Shown here: positions 35,696-47,224 of the stretch, piece by piece | How positions within the stretch are numbered: position 1 is the stretch's first letter | How the letters are laid out: each line of letters starts with the position of its first letter | NCBI GenBank assembly: GCA_030765065.1 | Contig: CM060990.1 | Coordinates: forward strand, 668,824,118-668,888,117 | Source: Deroplatys truncata | Taxonomy: Eukaryota; Arthropoda; Insecta; Mantodea; Mantidae | Direction: 5' to 3' | Length of the DNA stretch: 64,000 bases | Translations under genes and position numbers: made by a program | The notes under the pieces: generated by a model | The model's input: the letters and a program-made list of their open reading frames with translations, nothing else | Database searches by the model: none | What the model was told of the DNA's origin: nothing

Positions 35696-36537
35696 TGACG
35701 CAGTAATTTGTATCACAAATTATCTAAATGTCAAGAGTGATTATAGTGTTAATATGCATTATTGTGTGACATTGATTTGAGATGTTTGATGATTGTAAGC
35801 ATTGTCGAGAAGTGGGTTTATACGGCCTTACTGAAACTGACAATAATAGCGTGCAATAATGTAGCGAGGGGGTGAGCTGTTTATCATTATTAGAGACCAG
35901 CAAATGACGTAATATTGGCGCGTTTTTCTTAGAATTTGCTGGAACAGTTTTCCCTAGAGCATATGTTTTCGTAATTTTCATTGTATATAAAAATAGCCGC
36001 TAATGTTGGCGCGTTTTATTAACCAATAGCAGCTCGGTTATAATCTTTAGGCATATCGGAGTGTAGGAGTATAAAAAGGGCTAGGTCAGAGTCAAATTCG
36101 TTCAGTCCATCGGAAACATTTGTGCATTACACGTCGCTGAGTTCAACAGAAAAAGTCATGGTGAATGCATAGCATAGTTTATCGATTTGCAGTGTACGCG
36201 TATCAGAGTTATGAAAAATCTCAAGTGTCGTAAACTTAATTATACAAAAAGTTGAAGTACGCGAATTAATAATGTTCAGTAAAGAAGTTATTATAACAGT
36301 TTCAGTTTGGCGAGTGTCAAGATTAATATGTGAAAGTAAATAATGTGTTCGACAATAAATGTGTAAAACAAATTCTTTCATCAGTGTTATCTCTGGATAA
36401 AGGACTCCTTTCCGTTTACACACCTGTATAAGGTAAGTGCTCGACCAAAAAGATCATAGCTAGCCGGAGGACAGTGAACACAAAATTAAATAAAATAACA
36501 GGCGCTCAGTAAAAGCTAACACGAAGTGACCGCGACA
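35696..36537 (+). mobile_element. Family G LTR, copy 2
   Basis: It starts TGACGCAGTAATTTGTATCAC and ends CCGCGACA, matching the ends of the solo LTR at 23224-24044. Shared blocks include 'acggcc..ctgaaactgacaata', 'gagggggtgag', 'taaccaatagcagctc', 'ttcagt..ggcg' and 'agctagccggagg'. About 842 bp. A primer-site-like leader continues beyond it, so it is a 5' LTR remnant and not a solo LTR. Confidence 0.75.
36070..36108 (+). promoter_or_regulatory. LTR promoter: TATA box and Inr
   Basis: TATAAAAAGG at 36070 is followed by the initiator GTTCAGTCC with its A at 36104, 34 bp downstream. A CCAAT box (AACCAATAGCAG) lies at about 36022. The order and spacing fit an LTR U3 promoter. Confidence 0.6.
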
Positions 36538-36625
36538 AATTGTCTTTCATACGTGCGGCAAATAAACAGTAGCATTCTTTCAAACAAACACTAATACCAT
36601 AGCAAATTGGCTACCACAACGTGGA
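36538..36625 (+). repeat. G leader with two primer-site-like units
   Basis: Unit 1 is AATTGTCTTTCATACGTGCGGC at about 36538. Unit 2 is AAATTGGCTACCACAACGTGG at about 36603. They are about 65 bp apart. Both resemble degenerate TTGGCTCCCATACGTGGGGC. No gag frame can be recognised downstream; short frames at 36621-37039 show nothing known. Confidence 0.5.
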
Positions 36626-37039
36626 GCTAACAAACTTAACAAATAATACCGTCACACTATATCGTGAGAAACTGCTTTCGACATTGCAAGAGGTGCTTAA
36701 TAGGTGCATACATATAATTCACTTATATCACTGTCTGATATATTTCTTATTCTGTTTGCGAAGCGGAACATTATGCCTACTACGGTATATTTCTTTACCC
36801 ACCGTCTGTACACAGGGGACACGTACCAACACATTATGCTCTCTGCTTCGGTAACTTTAAATCACGGACCAGGTCTCTCTAAACTACCCTCTGATTACTA
36901 CTTACCCCTAGTAAGTAAGGAAGTGTTACATTTTACCCAACACTTCGATACGGAGATTTCACTGAAAATACAGGTTTTGAAATCCGTTAATAAGAATGCA
37001 TTTTTATGTGTGTATGCGAGCATATTTATGTATAACTAA

Positions 37040-38190
37040 ATGTTGGTTAAGGATAGCAGTTGCTGAAATTTGGTCAAAAATTTCCATTAATTCAAAAATT
37101 AGTTTTTACGTCCAGGAATACTTTTAACCCTTAGCTTTAATTACATACTATTGTTTTTGCTCTCAGAGTTTACTAAGCTACAACAAGTGATAACTTAAAT
37201 ATCCAAGAGACACGGCCAAATGTTTACTTACAATGTCTTTTAACAGACCTTGATTTTCCTTACACTTCTATGCATTAAAATATTCCACACGATGTAGTTT
37301 GTAACTTCGGGAGAATGAACTGAAAAAAGTGGCATATGCTTTTTGCCACACCTTTATATTGACCACTTTCAAATTAATTCGACCACTGAGGATAATTTAT
37401 TTCTAGTTATATTTAGAGGTTGAACATTTTTGTGAAATAAACAGAAGAATGACTAACATGCTATGTGCCAGTTTTGTAATTTGACATTTAAAGAATGTGG
37501 TGATGTTTTTATTTTTTCAAAATTAGGATTTCTGGATCTTGATAAATTAGCACAATATAAGTAAAATAATATACTTTTTCTCAAAACATATTAAAGATAT
37601 ATACATGCCATTTAAATCACGCTTATAATAGTGGTGGTGCAGTATGTGACAAAATTATGGAAACATTTAGATAAAAACTGCAACATTTAGAAAGGCTACC
37701 TTAACAATATACTTGGTTTTTAAGTTCACGTTCAATGATGAAACACGAAGATTTTTAACAAAATCCCTTCACCCCAAACTAACCTTTACGGATAAATTGT
37801 TTCTTTATTTATTGTTTTATTAAAATGGCTGTAACGCTTTTGATTAAAATAACTTATTTTTAAAATATGTGCATGTAAAAACGCATATGTTGAATTTTCT
37901 ATGAAAAGCATGTGAAATCCTCTTCATTCTGAATGATTTTTGTATAATTGATGAACCGTAATATATAGTCAAAATCATACTTCATAAAAATGTAGATCGT
38001 GATAAAGAACACAATTTATGATTTTTTTGTAGTGATAACCATTTCCGAGATATTATTTGTTATTAGTCTGAATTTTCAAATAATTACACTTCTTTTGAGG
38101 TGGTAAGATACTATTCTTTTTTTTCTCGTGGCCATGCAAGTACCATGGAATTTCAAAGCCATCACATAGAGGCCTGCCTTTTAAAAATCT
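37040..38190 (+). repeat. Dispersed repeat family I, long copy
   Basis: Its right part parallels 7200-7490, and phrases such as 'cttcaccccaaactaacctttac', 'aaaatggctgtaacgcttttgattaaaata' parallel 62150-62260. It holds no frame of note. It is the longest copy, and its borders are uncertain. Confidence 0.5.
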
Positions 38191-38438
38191 GACAATCGCT
38201 TTAGCCTAGTTATCCTCCTTAACCTACAACTAAATATGTAATGAAATTATATGTAGATTATCATGAACCCGATAGACGAATAAGCTTTTGTCAGAATAGT
38301 TTGCAAAAGAGTGAGCAGAGAAAGTCGTGTGAATGCAATGCATCAATTTTTTTTCTATCCACTATGTGTTTACCACAACAAATATTAGAGTGAAATTATT
38401 TTATTTCCATAAAACTGCAGTAATATAGGTTTTGTTAA

Positions 38439-39509
38439 ACCAGGTGGCCCAACCGCGCCGTATTTTAAGTGTATACACATCACTTCGTGCATTAAAAGAG
38501 TTGCAGAGCCCAACGGGGCCAAGTAAATACAGGTCAGTAAGGAACTGGAGAATTAGCGTGAATGAGCTTCAAGTGTCATTCATAACCCGCCTTTAACTAC
38601 AATGGTCTTATCGGCGACATTTGCTTTGGAACATATTATTGTCTATAACCAATAGTATTAACTAGTATTGACTTGTCTTTGGGTTTCTAGTAAACTTTGG
38701 GATTTAATCGTTGGATCACACACACATTCTCACTTCCAGACTCTGGCGAGGATAGCGAATAAACTTGGTTAGAGAAGATTTCCTACTCCCAGCCGAGAAT
38801 CGAACCCGGGACCCCTCGTACAGCAGGCAGGTGCTCTACCTACCGAGCTACGGGGCCAAGCAAGATTCGTTCTACTCCTCTTGCTTATTAGCAAGACGAT
38901 GAGCTTCCCAGGCTTGCAATAGATGGTAGACAAAACAGACCCTTGCACTAGAGTGTACTGTTCGTGATGATAGACAAAAACAGACCGAAAAGGCTTTTGA
39001 AGTAGAAAATATTCTATTGCACAGGCTTTATTTTCAAGGGAGTAAACTTGCTTTTTAGACTGATAAATAATTAAAATGTCGGTATTTCATCTATCAGTAC
39101 CCGACCATGGCTATTTTTAATTGTGTTTACGCTGTTCTTTCTAATATTTACGGACTGTAAGCATCAAACATGAAAGCACGCAGTGCTTCACCACCATTTT
39201 TTCGCTTGTTATTGTCATCATCATCATCATCTAACCGTATTGTTATGCTGACATCCTCACTGAACAGGTGTTCGAAAGTTTGCCCCTGTTGATTGATAAG
39301 ATGTTCCAACCGTCTACATGTATCCAAATGAACATTTCTGAGTAGCAGCAGCAACAACAACACTGCTGCAGCAGTGGGTTTTTAGTGTGCTAATGCGCCA
39401 GTTCCGCACTGACCTATGTTTACTTGGAATTGGCTGCGAGTTCTGCAACTCTCTTAACACACAAAGTGCTATCTGCACTTATCAAATACGGCGCGGTTGG
39501 GCCACCCGG
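38439..39509. mobile_element. 1.07-kb element with about 115-bp terminal inverted repeats
   Basis: The left arm (38439-38553) starts ACCAGGTGGCCCAACCGCGC. The minus strand from 39509 down to about 39395 starts ACCGGGTGGCCCAACCGCGC. Agreement continues through 'agagttgcag', 'ccaagtaaa', 'aggtcagt' and 'ggaactgg'. The arms are mutated but clear. No transposase frame lies inside. The interior includes a tRNA-like segment at 38790-38862 and a short CAT repeat (39215-39228). Flanking target duplications could not be fixed. Confidence 0.8.
38790..38862 (-). mobile_element. tRNA-like segment inside the TIR element
   Basis: On the minus strand it begins GGCCCCGTAGCTCGGTAGG. The D arm GCTC/GAGC and T arm CCGGG-TTCGATT-CTCGG are formed (one G-T pair). 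The anticodon arm is scrambled and only some acceptor pairs form. It therefore looks like a SINE head or tRNA pseudogene with intact A and B boxes. It is related to 10781-10850. Confidence 0.6.
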
Positions 39510-40394
39510 TAGATAGGCGAGGAGGATGAGACGGTTGTCAGCTGTTTAACAAGCTGTCGACTTACTTGATGTACCTATGGTCTCTTTCCACGAGTTCCTG
39601 AGAAACAGAATAGGGAAAAGTCTAAAATAACTTTTGGGACTTCATGTCAGAATAAATTAATATTTTTATATTTTGGTATATATTTGCATTATTTCCAAGC
39701 TATACAAAATTAAATGAGGATGACGACCTCACAGGACACACTACATCAAATATCTCTACAACGCATCCCTTTTGAGAGAGTAAAAAAGTAAAACTTTATA
39801 TATAGGGTGTAGAAATTTCATTGAATATCTTGCGTCTTTAAAAGATGTCCAAGTCTTAAAAGTTTCAAATTTGCTACATACATACACACAAATTTCTACA
39901 ACAATGCTTTGCTTCTAATCTTTCGGTCCTGAAACCTGCAATATAAATGCAATCTAGACATTGAATTTGCATAAAATGGATTGTTTCCACTACTTTAGTT
40001 TGCCAAGAGAGAAAAAATAACCTCACTTTCTCTATATCTTGAGCTCTTGATCTCGCTACTCTTACTTCATCCAAAGTTCTTGTCTCCATCGTGTCCTTGT
40101 GTTTTCCGGCACCAATTTTCCCATCGTAGGACTGAGATAAATTTAACATTCTTATCATAATCGCATAAGTTTTAACAGCACTGGCTTGTGATTTCTGGTG
40201 CTGTAAAGCATTTCACGAAGAAGTTACACCGACTTGCAGATGTCCCGCTTAAAGAATTAACAATCAAATCATCTCTAAATGTTTAACTTATGTATACCTA
40301 CATTTAATAAATTTACAGTTCGATAAACACACAATGACAAATAAACACCCATTTTCCTGCAATGCATTGCCATAGTGATACAAATATAACAGAT
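39510..40394. other. Unassigned sequence
   Basis: No supported feature. A 94-codon minus-strand frame at 39874-40158 has no recognisable domain. Confidence 0.45.
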
Positions 40395-40785
40395 ATAGGG
40401 TATAGAAGGACATCTCGCGCAATGACCTACGGGAGATCTATTGTGCCTACCGCCAACCAGGAGGAAGGGATGAAATGTGAAGTGGAGGAATCACAGGAAG
40501 CCACAGACCACAGGCAGACAGGCCATACAGACGCGCGGAAGTCCCTAACTGTTCCAGGCTCGAAGACCCGTCCCACTACTCGAGCCCTCCTTAGAAAAGT
40601 TATGACTACCTAGCCCTTTAGTCTCCACGGTACAAGCATCCGCGTCATTTTCCGGGACCGCCATACGCCACAAAATCTAGAAGTACACCTGAAAGATGAG
40701 TAGGAAACGTAATGAAAAGGAAATGATGGAAAGGAAATCGTGGTAGATGAGAAACCATTCCAGCATTTGCCTACTGATCTGGAAA

Positions 40786-41258
40786 AACCTACTAGTCACC
40801 GAGATCATGGGTTCAAACCCGGCGGAGGGCAAAGGCTTTTTCTCGAGCGTAAAAATCCTTAGCATGGCTTCCTTCGGAAGGGAAGTAATGCCGGTGGTCC
40901 CGTGTCGTAGGTTTGCGGCACGTAAAAAAACCTCAAGCCTGATAAAGAGGCCTCTGAACAACATTTCCGGTTTTTCACGTCCCATATAGAATGGGACGCT
41001 AAGGCCCACAGCAGTTAAGAATTTGCCGGCCCTCGTAGCCGTGGTCGCTGGAGTGTATAGCTTCGGCGCTTCGTCAAGCTGAGACCCGCCATGGGCATGA
41101 GTGTTTGTGTGTGTGTGTGTGTGTTGTATGTGTAATTCCAGTAATAAGCGTTAAAGTAAACAGTAAAACACAGAACTCAATACTCATAAACTGGGCAACT
41201 AAGGAAAATTTGAGAAAAAAGGAGCGTCCATAAATAAAACTCAATTAAAGTTTTTTTA
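40786..41258 (+). mobile_element. SINE family A, inserted in C and split by B
   Basis: The B box GGGTTCAAACCC and the 'cggcggaggg' head remain, with a deletion in the A-box half. The body runs to 'cacagcagttaa' at about 41020. The missing 3' end 'gagcgtccataaataaaactcaatt' appears at 41222-41247, after the inserted family-B copy. Confidence 0.75.
41022..41220 (+). mobile_element. SINE family B, nested insertion
   Basis: It starts 'gccggccctcgtagccgtggtcgc' and continues 'gagtgtatagc..cgccatgggcatgagtg' into a (GT)n run (41103-41125). The same family is on the minus strand at 51636-51737 with intact boxes. Part of the B box has been lost in this copy. Confidence 0.75.
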
Positions 41259-41360
41259 GGAAACCCCACGGAAAATCCAAGGTTAGAGTGAGCGGGGTTG
41301 GGAAGCGAGCCCACGAACTGCCGAATGTGAGCCTCACACGTTACTACGGAGCCATCTCAT

Positions 41361-42109
41361 CTTTTACAACAGATATAGCAATGTTTTTCTCCGATTTTGG
41401 CATTTTTCTCCTGCCTATCTTTAGTACCTTGTAACTGTTTTTAGACGCCTAAAACCTAAGCTTTTTCGCATATCATCTGGTGTCTGTTATTACAAAAGCT
41501 TGATCTAACCACGCTGAAAGAGCTTAGGCACTCCAGTGAAAGCTTAGTATATGCCCTGGAAGGATTTAGTAAGATCGGAAGGAGGGATGGGCGTCTGGAC
41601 GAATAGTGGACCGGAGAACCAGTCAGAACCGGAGTCTACAGCCTGAGTAATGGGAGATCACGGAAATTGAATTGGTGTAGAGAAATGAGGCAAAGTTTGT
41701 GCGAGTGTGTAGATGCTCGCCAAGCGTTCTCTCTCCCCCTCTTCCTCGTCTTATTGGCCTGGAACACCACCAGACGAGCCCCGCTCATCTACCATCCTTG
41801 AAAAAAACACATTCATCGCATAACACGAGCGCTGCGATGCGGAAACTAAGAATAGCCAGTAATGACCAAATATATCAGATCAATAAGACAGCCAAGGTAT
41901 ACATATCAGATACGTGTATCGGAAATTTGATTGGAATTTGTACCGCGATATCGAACGTTTTGACAAATGTAACTTCGTAACTGTAAAGTATTAGCAAACT
42001 GTTCTTCAGCATAAAATGAATAACGGTTTACCTCTTAAATAAAAACCTATATGAGGTAAATGATACAAAGTTTACCACCATAGCCAGTCACTGCAACAAC
42101 TTTTTGATA
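41361..42109. other. Unassigned sequence
   Basis: A 93-codon plus frame (41699-41980) has no recognisable domain. No repeat family identified. Confidence 0.4.
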
Positions 42110-42171
42110 CATTTGAAGTAGTTTATGTTAGCTGGAGTTGTATTGTAGTTCAAATGTTGGGGAGCCGAACT

Positions 42172-43049
42172 TGAAGTAGTTGCAACCGCCGTATGGTAAA
42201 AAAAATGTTTCCGATAGCCTTCGCCCCAAATGTACTTTCCGGTGGCCTTTGCCCCAAACGTTTAAAAAATATTAACTTTGTAATTTTTGACTGTTTCTTT
42301 AAATATTATATCTTTATGTTTGCCTCAGCTGCGTCAGTATTTATATTTTTTTAGAGACATGAATGTCTTAGCGGGAGTGGTGCGACTGAAGAATGTAGGC
42401 TTACACAGATTATAATTTCACTTCACTCCATTTATTAATGCTTGACCCGATTTAAATAACATTTCATTGATATAGAGGGCTGTGAGATTCTTTTATTAAT
42501 TACTTGCACTATTTTTGTCTCACACAAACTACGTATTAAATTTCCCGAGGACGCATCTCACGTCCGGTTAGGAACACTGTCTACAACAACTGAACTGATT
42601 TCTACCGCCTAAATTTGTAAATTTCTGAATTTCAGGTCTCTGATTGGCTATTCCTACTTCAATTGAATACTTTCATTTAACTTAAACTTCTTTCTGGTTG
42701 TTGATTGGCTATTTTATAAACTGTCTCAAAAATTACATTATTGTTTTCAAGAATTACCAGTAGTATTATTAAACTTTCTAATTCATTATTGCCTCAAGGT
42801 TACCTCATTGTTATCTCATTGTTAGTAACTTATAACCTATTATTCTCACAGCTCCTACATTATTAAATTACATAATACATTTACATAACATTATTACACA
42901 TGTATATAATAATATAAACATATACAATTACTGTAATATACACTTTTTACATATTGTTCATACACATATTGCTTTAAGGCGGGCTGTTATTGAATTTATA
43001 TATTATACAATTAAACTGAAATCATTTAAATGTTAAAAATACTGCCTCA
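42172..43049 (-). mobile_element. LTR-like repeat family F, copy 4
   Basis: On the minus strand it runs from TGAGGCAGTATTTTTAACA at 43049 to ...GCAACTACTTCA at 42172. It is followed, still on the minus strand, by the leader AGTTCGGCTCCCCAACA (to about 42110). The full landmark set is present, including inverted CCAAT boxes near 42640 and 42705. Confidence 0.75.
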
Positions 43050-43234
43050 CATTATGGGTGAACATTTGGGCAACTATACTTTTCATGATATGCAAACTTC
43101 AAACTTTAAAAAATAAATGGAAGTTAAAACCATTTAACATTCCTGAACAGAACTTCGTACACTTGCACTACAGGACCCAAAGAAAACTATAGAATACCTT
43201 ACAGTATCCAAGGGCTAAACCTAAGATGACAATT

Positions 43235-43404
43235 TGTTGGAAGGGTGGAACCAGACTGCAAAACTCAATGCCATAGCCGGGATTTGAACCACGGATCGTC
43301 GCCTTACCGTGCCACTGCTCTCACCCACTCAGCTACAATGGTAACATGCTGATACGACATGAAACTCCCCAACTGACTCATATTGTGTTTTTTCCTAAAC
43401 TATA
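43235..43404 (-). mobile_element. SINE family E-related copy
   Basis: 'atgccatagccgggatttgaaccacgg' and 'cactcagctacaatgg' give B and A boxes on the minus strand, as in 709-1446, but the anticodon region differs. It directly abuts the family-A SINE at 43405. Confidence 0.65.
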
Positions 43405-43655
43405 AGTTATAGTGGTTACCATGCTAGCCTCTAGTTCAAACCCGGCGGAGGGCGATGGATTTTTTCGGACGTAAAAATCTAACATGGCTCCCTTCGGAAG
43501 GGAAGTAAAGCGCTGGTCCCGTGTTGTAGATTTACGGCACGTAAAAGAACCTCATACCTGATAAAGAGGCCTCAGCAAAATGACCAGTCTTTCACGTCCA
43601 ATTTAAAATGGGACGCTAAGGACCACAGCAGTTAAAGAGCGTCCATAAATAACAA
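43405..43655 (+). mobile_element. SINE family A copy
   Basis: A-box region TAGTGGTTACCATG, B-box region GTTCAAACCCGGCGG with a short deletion before it, then the full body and the 'gagcgtccataaata' 3' end with an A-rich tail. Confidence 0.85.
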
Positions 43656-43976
43656 ATAAAAAAAATAAGCTTATAGTTTCATTGACACTCCTACGAACAC
43701 GAATTCAAGGAACGAGAGTGATCAATTACATAAAAGTAATTTTACTTCTGGGGACAATTAAATGACTGAATGTCCGCGCAAAATTTTACAGCGCGTTATA
43801 TTTATTTGAGTGTGAGGAAAGTAGCGGATTAAACGCCCCGAGCTAGTCTTTACTTCGACATTCTTGACTGCAACGTTTCGCATCACACGTCACTAATAAA
43901 CAATGAATATTGCAGTCTTCATTTCAATCCTAGTCACTCCGAGAGAGCATCTACAGCACACATATTTTTAGCTTCT

Positions 43977-44520
43977 ATGTGTATATACTGGCTGCGAATA
44001 ATTAAAGGTGATCAAATAACTCTGAGAGCAATATATTATCGTCATCAAATGAACAACATAGAGCATCCAAAATGGTGGGCGGCGGGGTTACAATGGGAAT
44101 TATCAAAAATAGGCTTAAACGATATCTGGCAAAGGGGCAATGAAAATACACACAGTGCCGTGAAAAAAGTCAAAAGACGACTATATGATATAAACAGGCA
44201 GAAAATAGAGTCTGAATGCAGACAAAGATCAACATTGGAGCTACAAAATGAAACAGAAACTAGGTGAGGTAAGGAAATATATATTTTGGAATTAGGTATA
44301 AAACAAGAGGACGGGAATAGCATGGCTTAGGTTGGGAGGGTAGAAAGCTCGCAAGATTGCTGATGATGATGACAGAAGGATTTGCCATTATGCGGGGAAC
44401 AAGAAGACTGGACGCATATTTTGGCAGGCGGAGAGTATTAGGAAAAAATTATTACCGGAAGTATTTTTGGCTTCCAACAGACGGAGGACAGCATGCTGGG
44501 ACTTGTTTCTAAACAGCCAA
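43977..44520 (+). pseudogene. LINE C-terminal remnant (post-RT region)
   Basis: A 96-codon frame (43977-44267) reads 'YWLRIIKGD..LRAIYY' and 'KWWAAGLQWELSKIGLNDIW', a pattern seen downstream of the reverse-transcriptase core in several LINE-encoded proteins. A second frame to 44520 gives a degenerate Cys/His motif ('ICHYAGN'), then 'RKKLLPEVFLASNRRR'. It has a frame break near 44270 and lacks the catalytic domain. The same sequence, interrupted by a solo LTR, is at 22840-24215. Clade assignment is uncertain. Confidence 0.65.
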
Positions 44521-44837
44521 AACTGGCCAAGCTTGGGCACATACTTAATGGAAGTACGTGTACTAAGAGATAAGGTGTTTATGTAAATTTTCTATAAATA
44601 TATGTGCTGCTTGAGCACTTTTGTGTGTGTGTTTGCGCGTGTGATTCAGAGTGTTTTTCAGTTTTATATGAATGTACGAGTATTCGTATGTAATGTGGTG
44701 ATTATAAACATAGTTGTTTCTGGTCGATTCTACAAGTCACGTAAACAGACCAGATATTTTCTAGAGAGCATGTACGGTCTTATGAACCATACGACTATGT
44801 GATGCAATTAATATAATACTAAGTACTTAATAAATAC

Positions 44838-44885
44838 CACCACCACCACCACTACCACTACCACTACCACTACTACTACTACTAC
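44838..44885. repeat. (CAC)n/(CTA)n microsatellite
   Basis: A run of CAC, then CTACCA and ACT triplets. It lies directly 5' of the family-L SINE. Confidence 0.9.
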
Positions 44886-44894
44886 AAATATGTC

Positions 44895-45185
44895 ATGGGG
44901 CATGGGGTAGAGGGTTGAAGCGTGGTATTCCGGTTACCAGCCGCAGAATGCGCGTGGGTTCCAGCCCACCCTTGGGGGATGTGGATTTCCCGACGCATAT
45001 ATAGAACCAGTGCACACTAAGCATAGCAATATATTTGAGGAGCTATGATAGGCAGCGGTCTACAGGCCACGGATATTGCTTGTGACCACATCATCTCCCC
45101 GTATCGCCTGGATGATCCTCTACCTGTGCCATTCACTTATGGACGTAGGTCGTTATTTGGCTTGGTTGTTCTAGGCCAAGGAAAA
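44895..45185 (+). mobile_element. tRNA-derived SINE family L, copy 2
   Basis: The head 'GGTATTCCGGTTACCAGCC', B-box remnant GGGTTCCAGCC and body 'catctccccgtatcgcctggatga..tgttctaggcc' match 29990-30290 on the other strand. The A to C change in the B box would weaken polymerase III binding. Confidence 0.7.
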
Positions 45186-45314
45186 AATGTATTACTACAG
45201 CACATTTTTAACATTCGACCAATCTGGACAAAACTAAAAACTTTGACACTTATGCTACCTATAGCTTTGTAAAACTACCGAGCATCCTTATTTTCAAAGC
45301 ATTACTTATAAATC

Positions 45315-45795
45315 TAATGGGTGCCTATATTTTGCATGTTGTTTTCTCATTAGAATATTGTTTACAAAAACCTGTTTATTTTGTAAGGAAGAATGAGGAA
45401 ACAAAATAAAAAATGTTGGTTCCCAATTACTAAACGTAACTTTACCCTCAAGTGACTATCCATGGATGGTCCAATTATTCGTTGCTTTCTTCGTACACAG
45501 CCATTTTCGTTATTATTTACTCGTACGTTGGTGTAAGAACAATTGCAAAGTGCTTTATACAAATGTTGTTTAGTTTTTTAGGAGAAGTGGGAAACCAACA
45601 TAAAAGGTAGGTTCCCATTTAAATAAATTAAATTGACCCCAAAATAACCATCACAACGTCCTCCAAATAAAAAACGACTAATGGCATTTACTTTCCCCCA
45701 TAATAACAAGCAGGTTTTATTTAAGACATTTCTTTCTACAAGGCTTAGTTTTGGAGTTAGTGTACAGTCTGAACTTAAATGGCCCACTCTGTATA
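45315..45795. mobile_element. Foldback MITE family H, copy 2 (left end cut)
   Basis: It is a counterpart of 9120-9620: the inner arms 'gtgcctatattttgcatgttgttttctcattagaa' and 'aggttcccattt..aattgacc' are inverted copies. The right end 'aaatggcccactctgtata' is preserved. The outer left arm is missing. Confidence 0.75.
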
Positions 45796-45954
45796 CATAG
45801 GGAATTTTAATCATAATTGTTACAGCTAGCTTTGAGAAAAATAATTCGATAAACTCCCAGTGCATAGTGTAGTTCTGGGTTGGGGGAATTTTCTTGAGTC
45901 ATATCTTTTGAAAGACACCGAACTTATATATCAAGTACTTATCTTATATTTCAT

Positions 45955-46116
45955 TTTGAAGCAGTTATTTTGTTGTAGGAGTTTGCACCACGCTTTGGGC
46001 GTCAATTTGAAGCAGATGGTTTCTTACGTTATGTCTTTACCACACTGTGGGCGTCAATTTGAAGAAGTTTGTATTGAAGGAGTTGTATTATATTTCAACT
46101 GCTGGGGAGCCGCACT
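45955..46116 (-). repeat. Tandem primer-site-like units beside F LTR
   Basis: Read on the minus strand from the LTR edge, three to four units with a period of about 51 bp begin CTTCAAATTGACGCCC and continue AAAGCGTGGTGCAAAC or close variants. The first unit is TGCGGCTCCCCAGCAG. This is the clearest array of the motif in the window. Confidence 0.7.
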
Positions 46117-46999
46117 TGTAGTAGTTGCAACAGCGCGTATAGTAAACAGTTTCCGGTAGTCTTGGCCCCAAATGTATTTTTAGGTGGCCTTTGCCCCAAG
46201 TTTAAAAAAAATTAACTTTGTAATTTGATTGTTTCTTTAGGTATTAAATGTTTGTGTTTTCCTCGGCTGCGTCAGTATTATTGTTAGAGACATGGAAGTG
46301 TTGGCAGGCGTGATGCGACAAGAATGTAAGCTTACACAGATTTTAAGTTTTAATTCAATCCTTTTTATTAATCCTTAACACAAATTAAATAGAACTTCAC
46401 TGATATTGAGAGCTGTGAGATTATTTTATTTAATATTTGCACTTTTTAACACGTATACTATTTTCGTCTCACATAAATATGTAATTAATTTCTCGAGGAC
46501 ACATCTCGCGTCTGGTTGATCACTGTCTAGAAGCAACACGTCTGGTTATGAGCACTGTTTGGAGGCAACTGAATTGATTTCAACCGTCTAAACTTGTAAA
46601 TTTCTGTATTTCATGTCTCTGATTGGCTATTTTTACTCCAATATAATACCTGCATTTAACTAAAGGTTTTTCTGATTGTTGATTGACTATTTTTATAAAC
46701 TGTCACTAAAGTTACATTAATGCTTCCAAGAATCACAAGTAACATTTAAACTCTCAAACTCATTATTGCCTCAAGGTTACCTCATTGTTATCTAATTGTT
46801 AGCAACTTTTAACCTAGTTCTCACAGCTCCTACATTATTAGAATACGTAATGCATTCACATAACATTATTGAACATGTTTGCAATAATATAAGCACATGC
46901 AATGACTGTTACATACATTTTACAAATTATTACATACACATATTGCTTCAAGACGGGCTGTTATTGAATTTACATATTATATAATTTGACGAAATCATG
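46117..46999 (-). mobile_element. LTR-like repeat family F, copy 5 (5' edge missing)
   Basis: On the minus strand it carries the whole family body but lacks the first about 20 bp (TGAGGCAGTATTTTTAAC). There the sequence changes to a family-I segment (47000-47150). Inverted CCAAT boxes lie near 46620 and 46680. The 3' edge is ...GCAACTACTACA at 46117. A short internal duplication ('gtctggtt..agcactgt') lies near 46505-46560. Confidence 0.7.
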
Positions 47000-47160
47000 T
47001 AAGTGCCTTAATTTTTGAGTTATGCTGTCCACAGCACTAACACACACAAATGAGGTCTCAATGCATGTATTTCTGGTGCAATCTTGATATCGAATTTTCG
47101 AGTAAAATACAATACTCTGTCTACTAGATACTTAAAGAGAAAGTAAAAATTGTCTCTTAT
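47000..47160 (+). repeat. Dispersed repeat family I 3' segment
   Basis: 'tatttctggtgcaatcttgatatcgaattttcgag' and 'gagaaagtaaaaatt' match the 3' parts of the copies at 24720 and 28775. Confidence 0.55.
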
Positions 47161-47224
47161 AGATCTTCCAGTAAGTGTAATTGTTTCTATTTTTAACCTA
47201 GTTGTATTAAAACGTCACAGTATT

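Larger units (their letters stand above)
40395..41360 (-). mobile_element. SINE family C, copy 4, interrupted by nested SINEs
   Basis: The head lies at the far right (41290-41360, minus strand: 'GATGGCTCCGTAGTAACGTG') and runs to 'ccgtggggtttcct' at 41262. The C body resumes at about 40785 ('ccagatcagtaggcaaatgctgg') and continues to about 40395 through 'cgcggatgc' and 'gaacagttagggacttcc'. Between 40786 and 41261 lies a family-A SINE, itself split by a family-B SINE. Short near-repeats 'ggaaaaacc' and 'ggaaacccc' at the junctions may be the target duplication. Confidence 0.7.

Noticed and set aside
38790-38862. Genuine tRNA gene
   Set aside because: D and T arms pair, but the anticodon arm does not form and only some acceptor pairs do. 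Other tRNA-like segments in the window fail in the same way.
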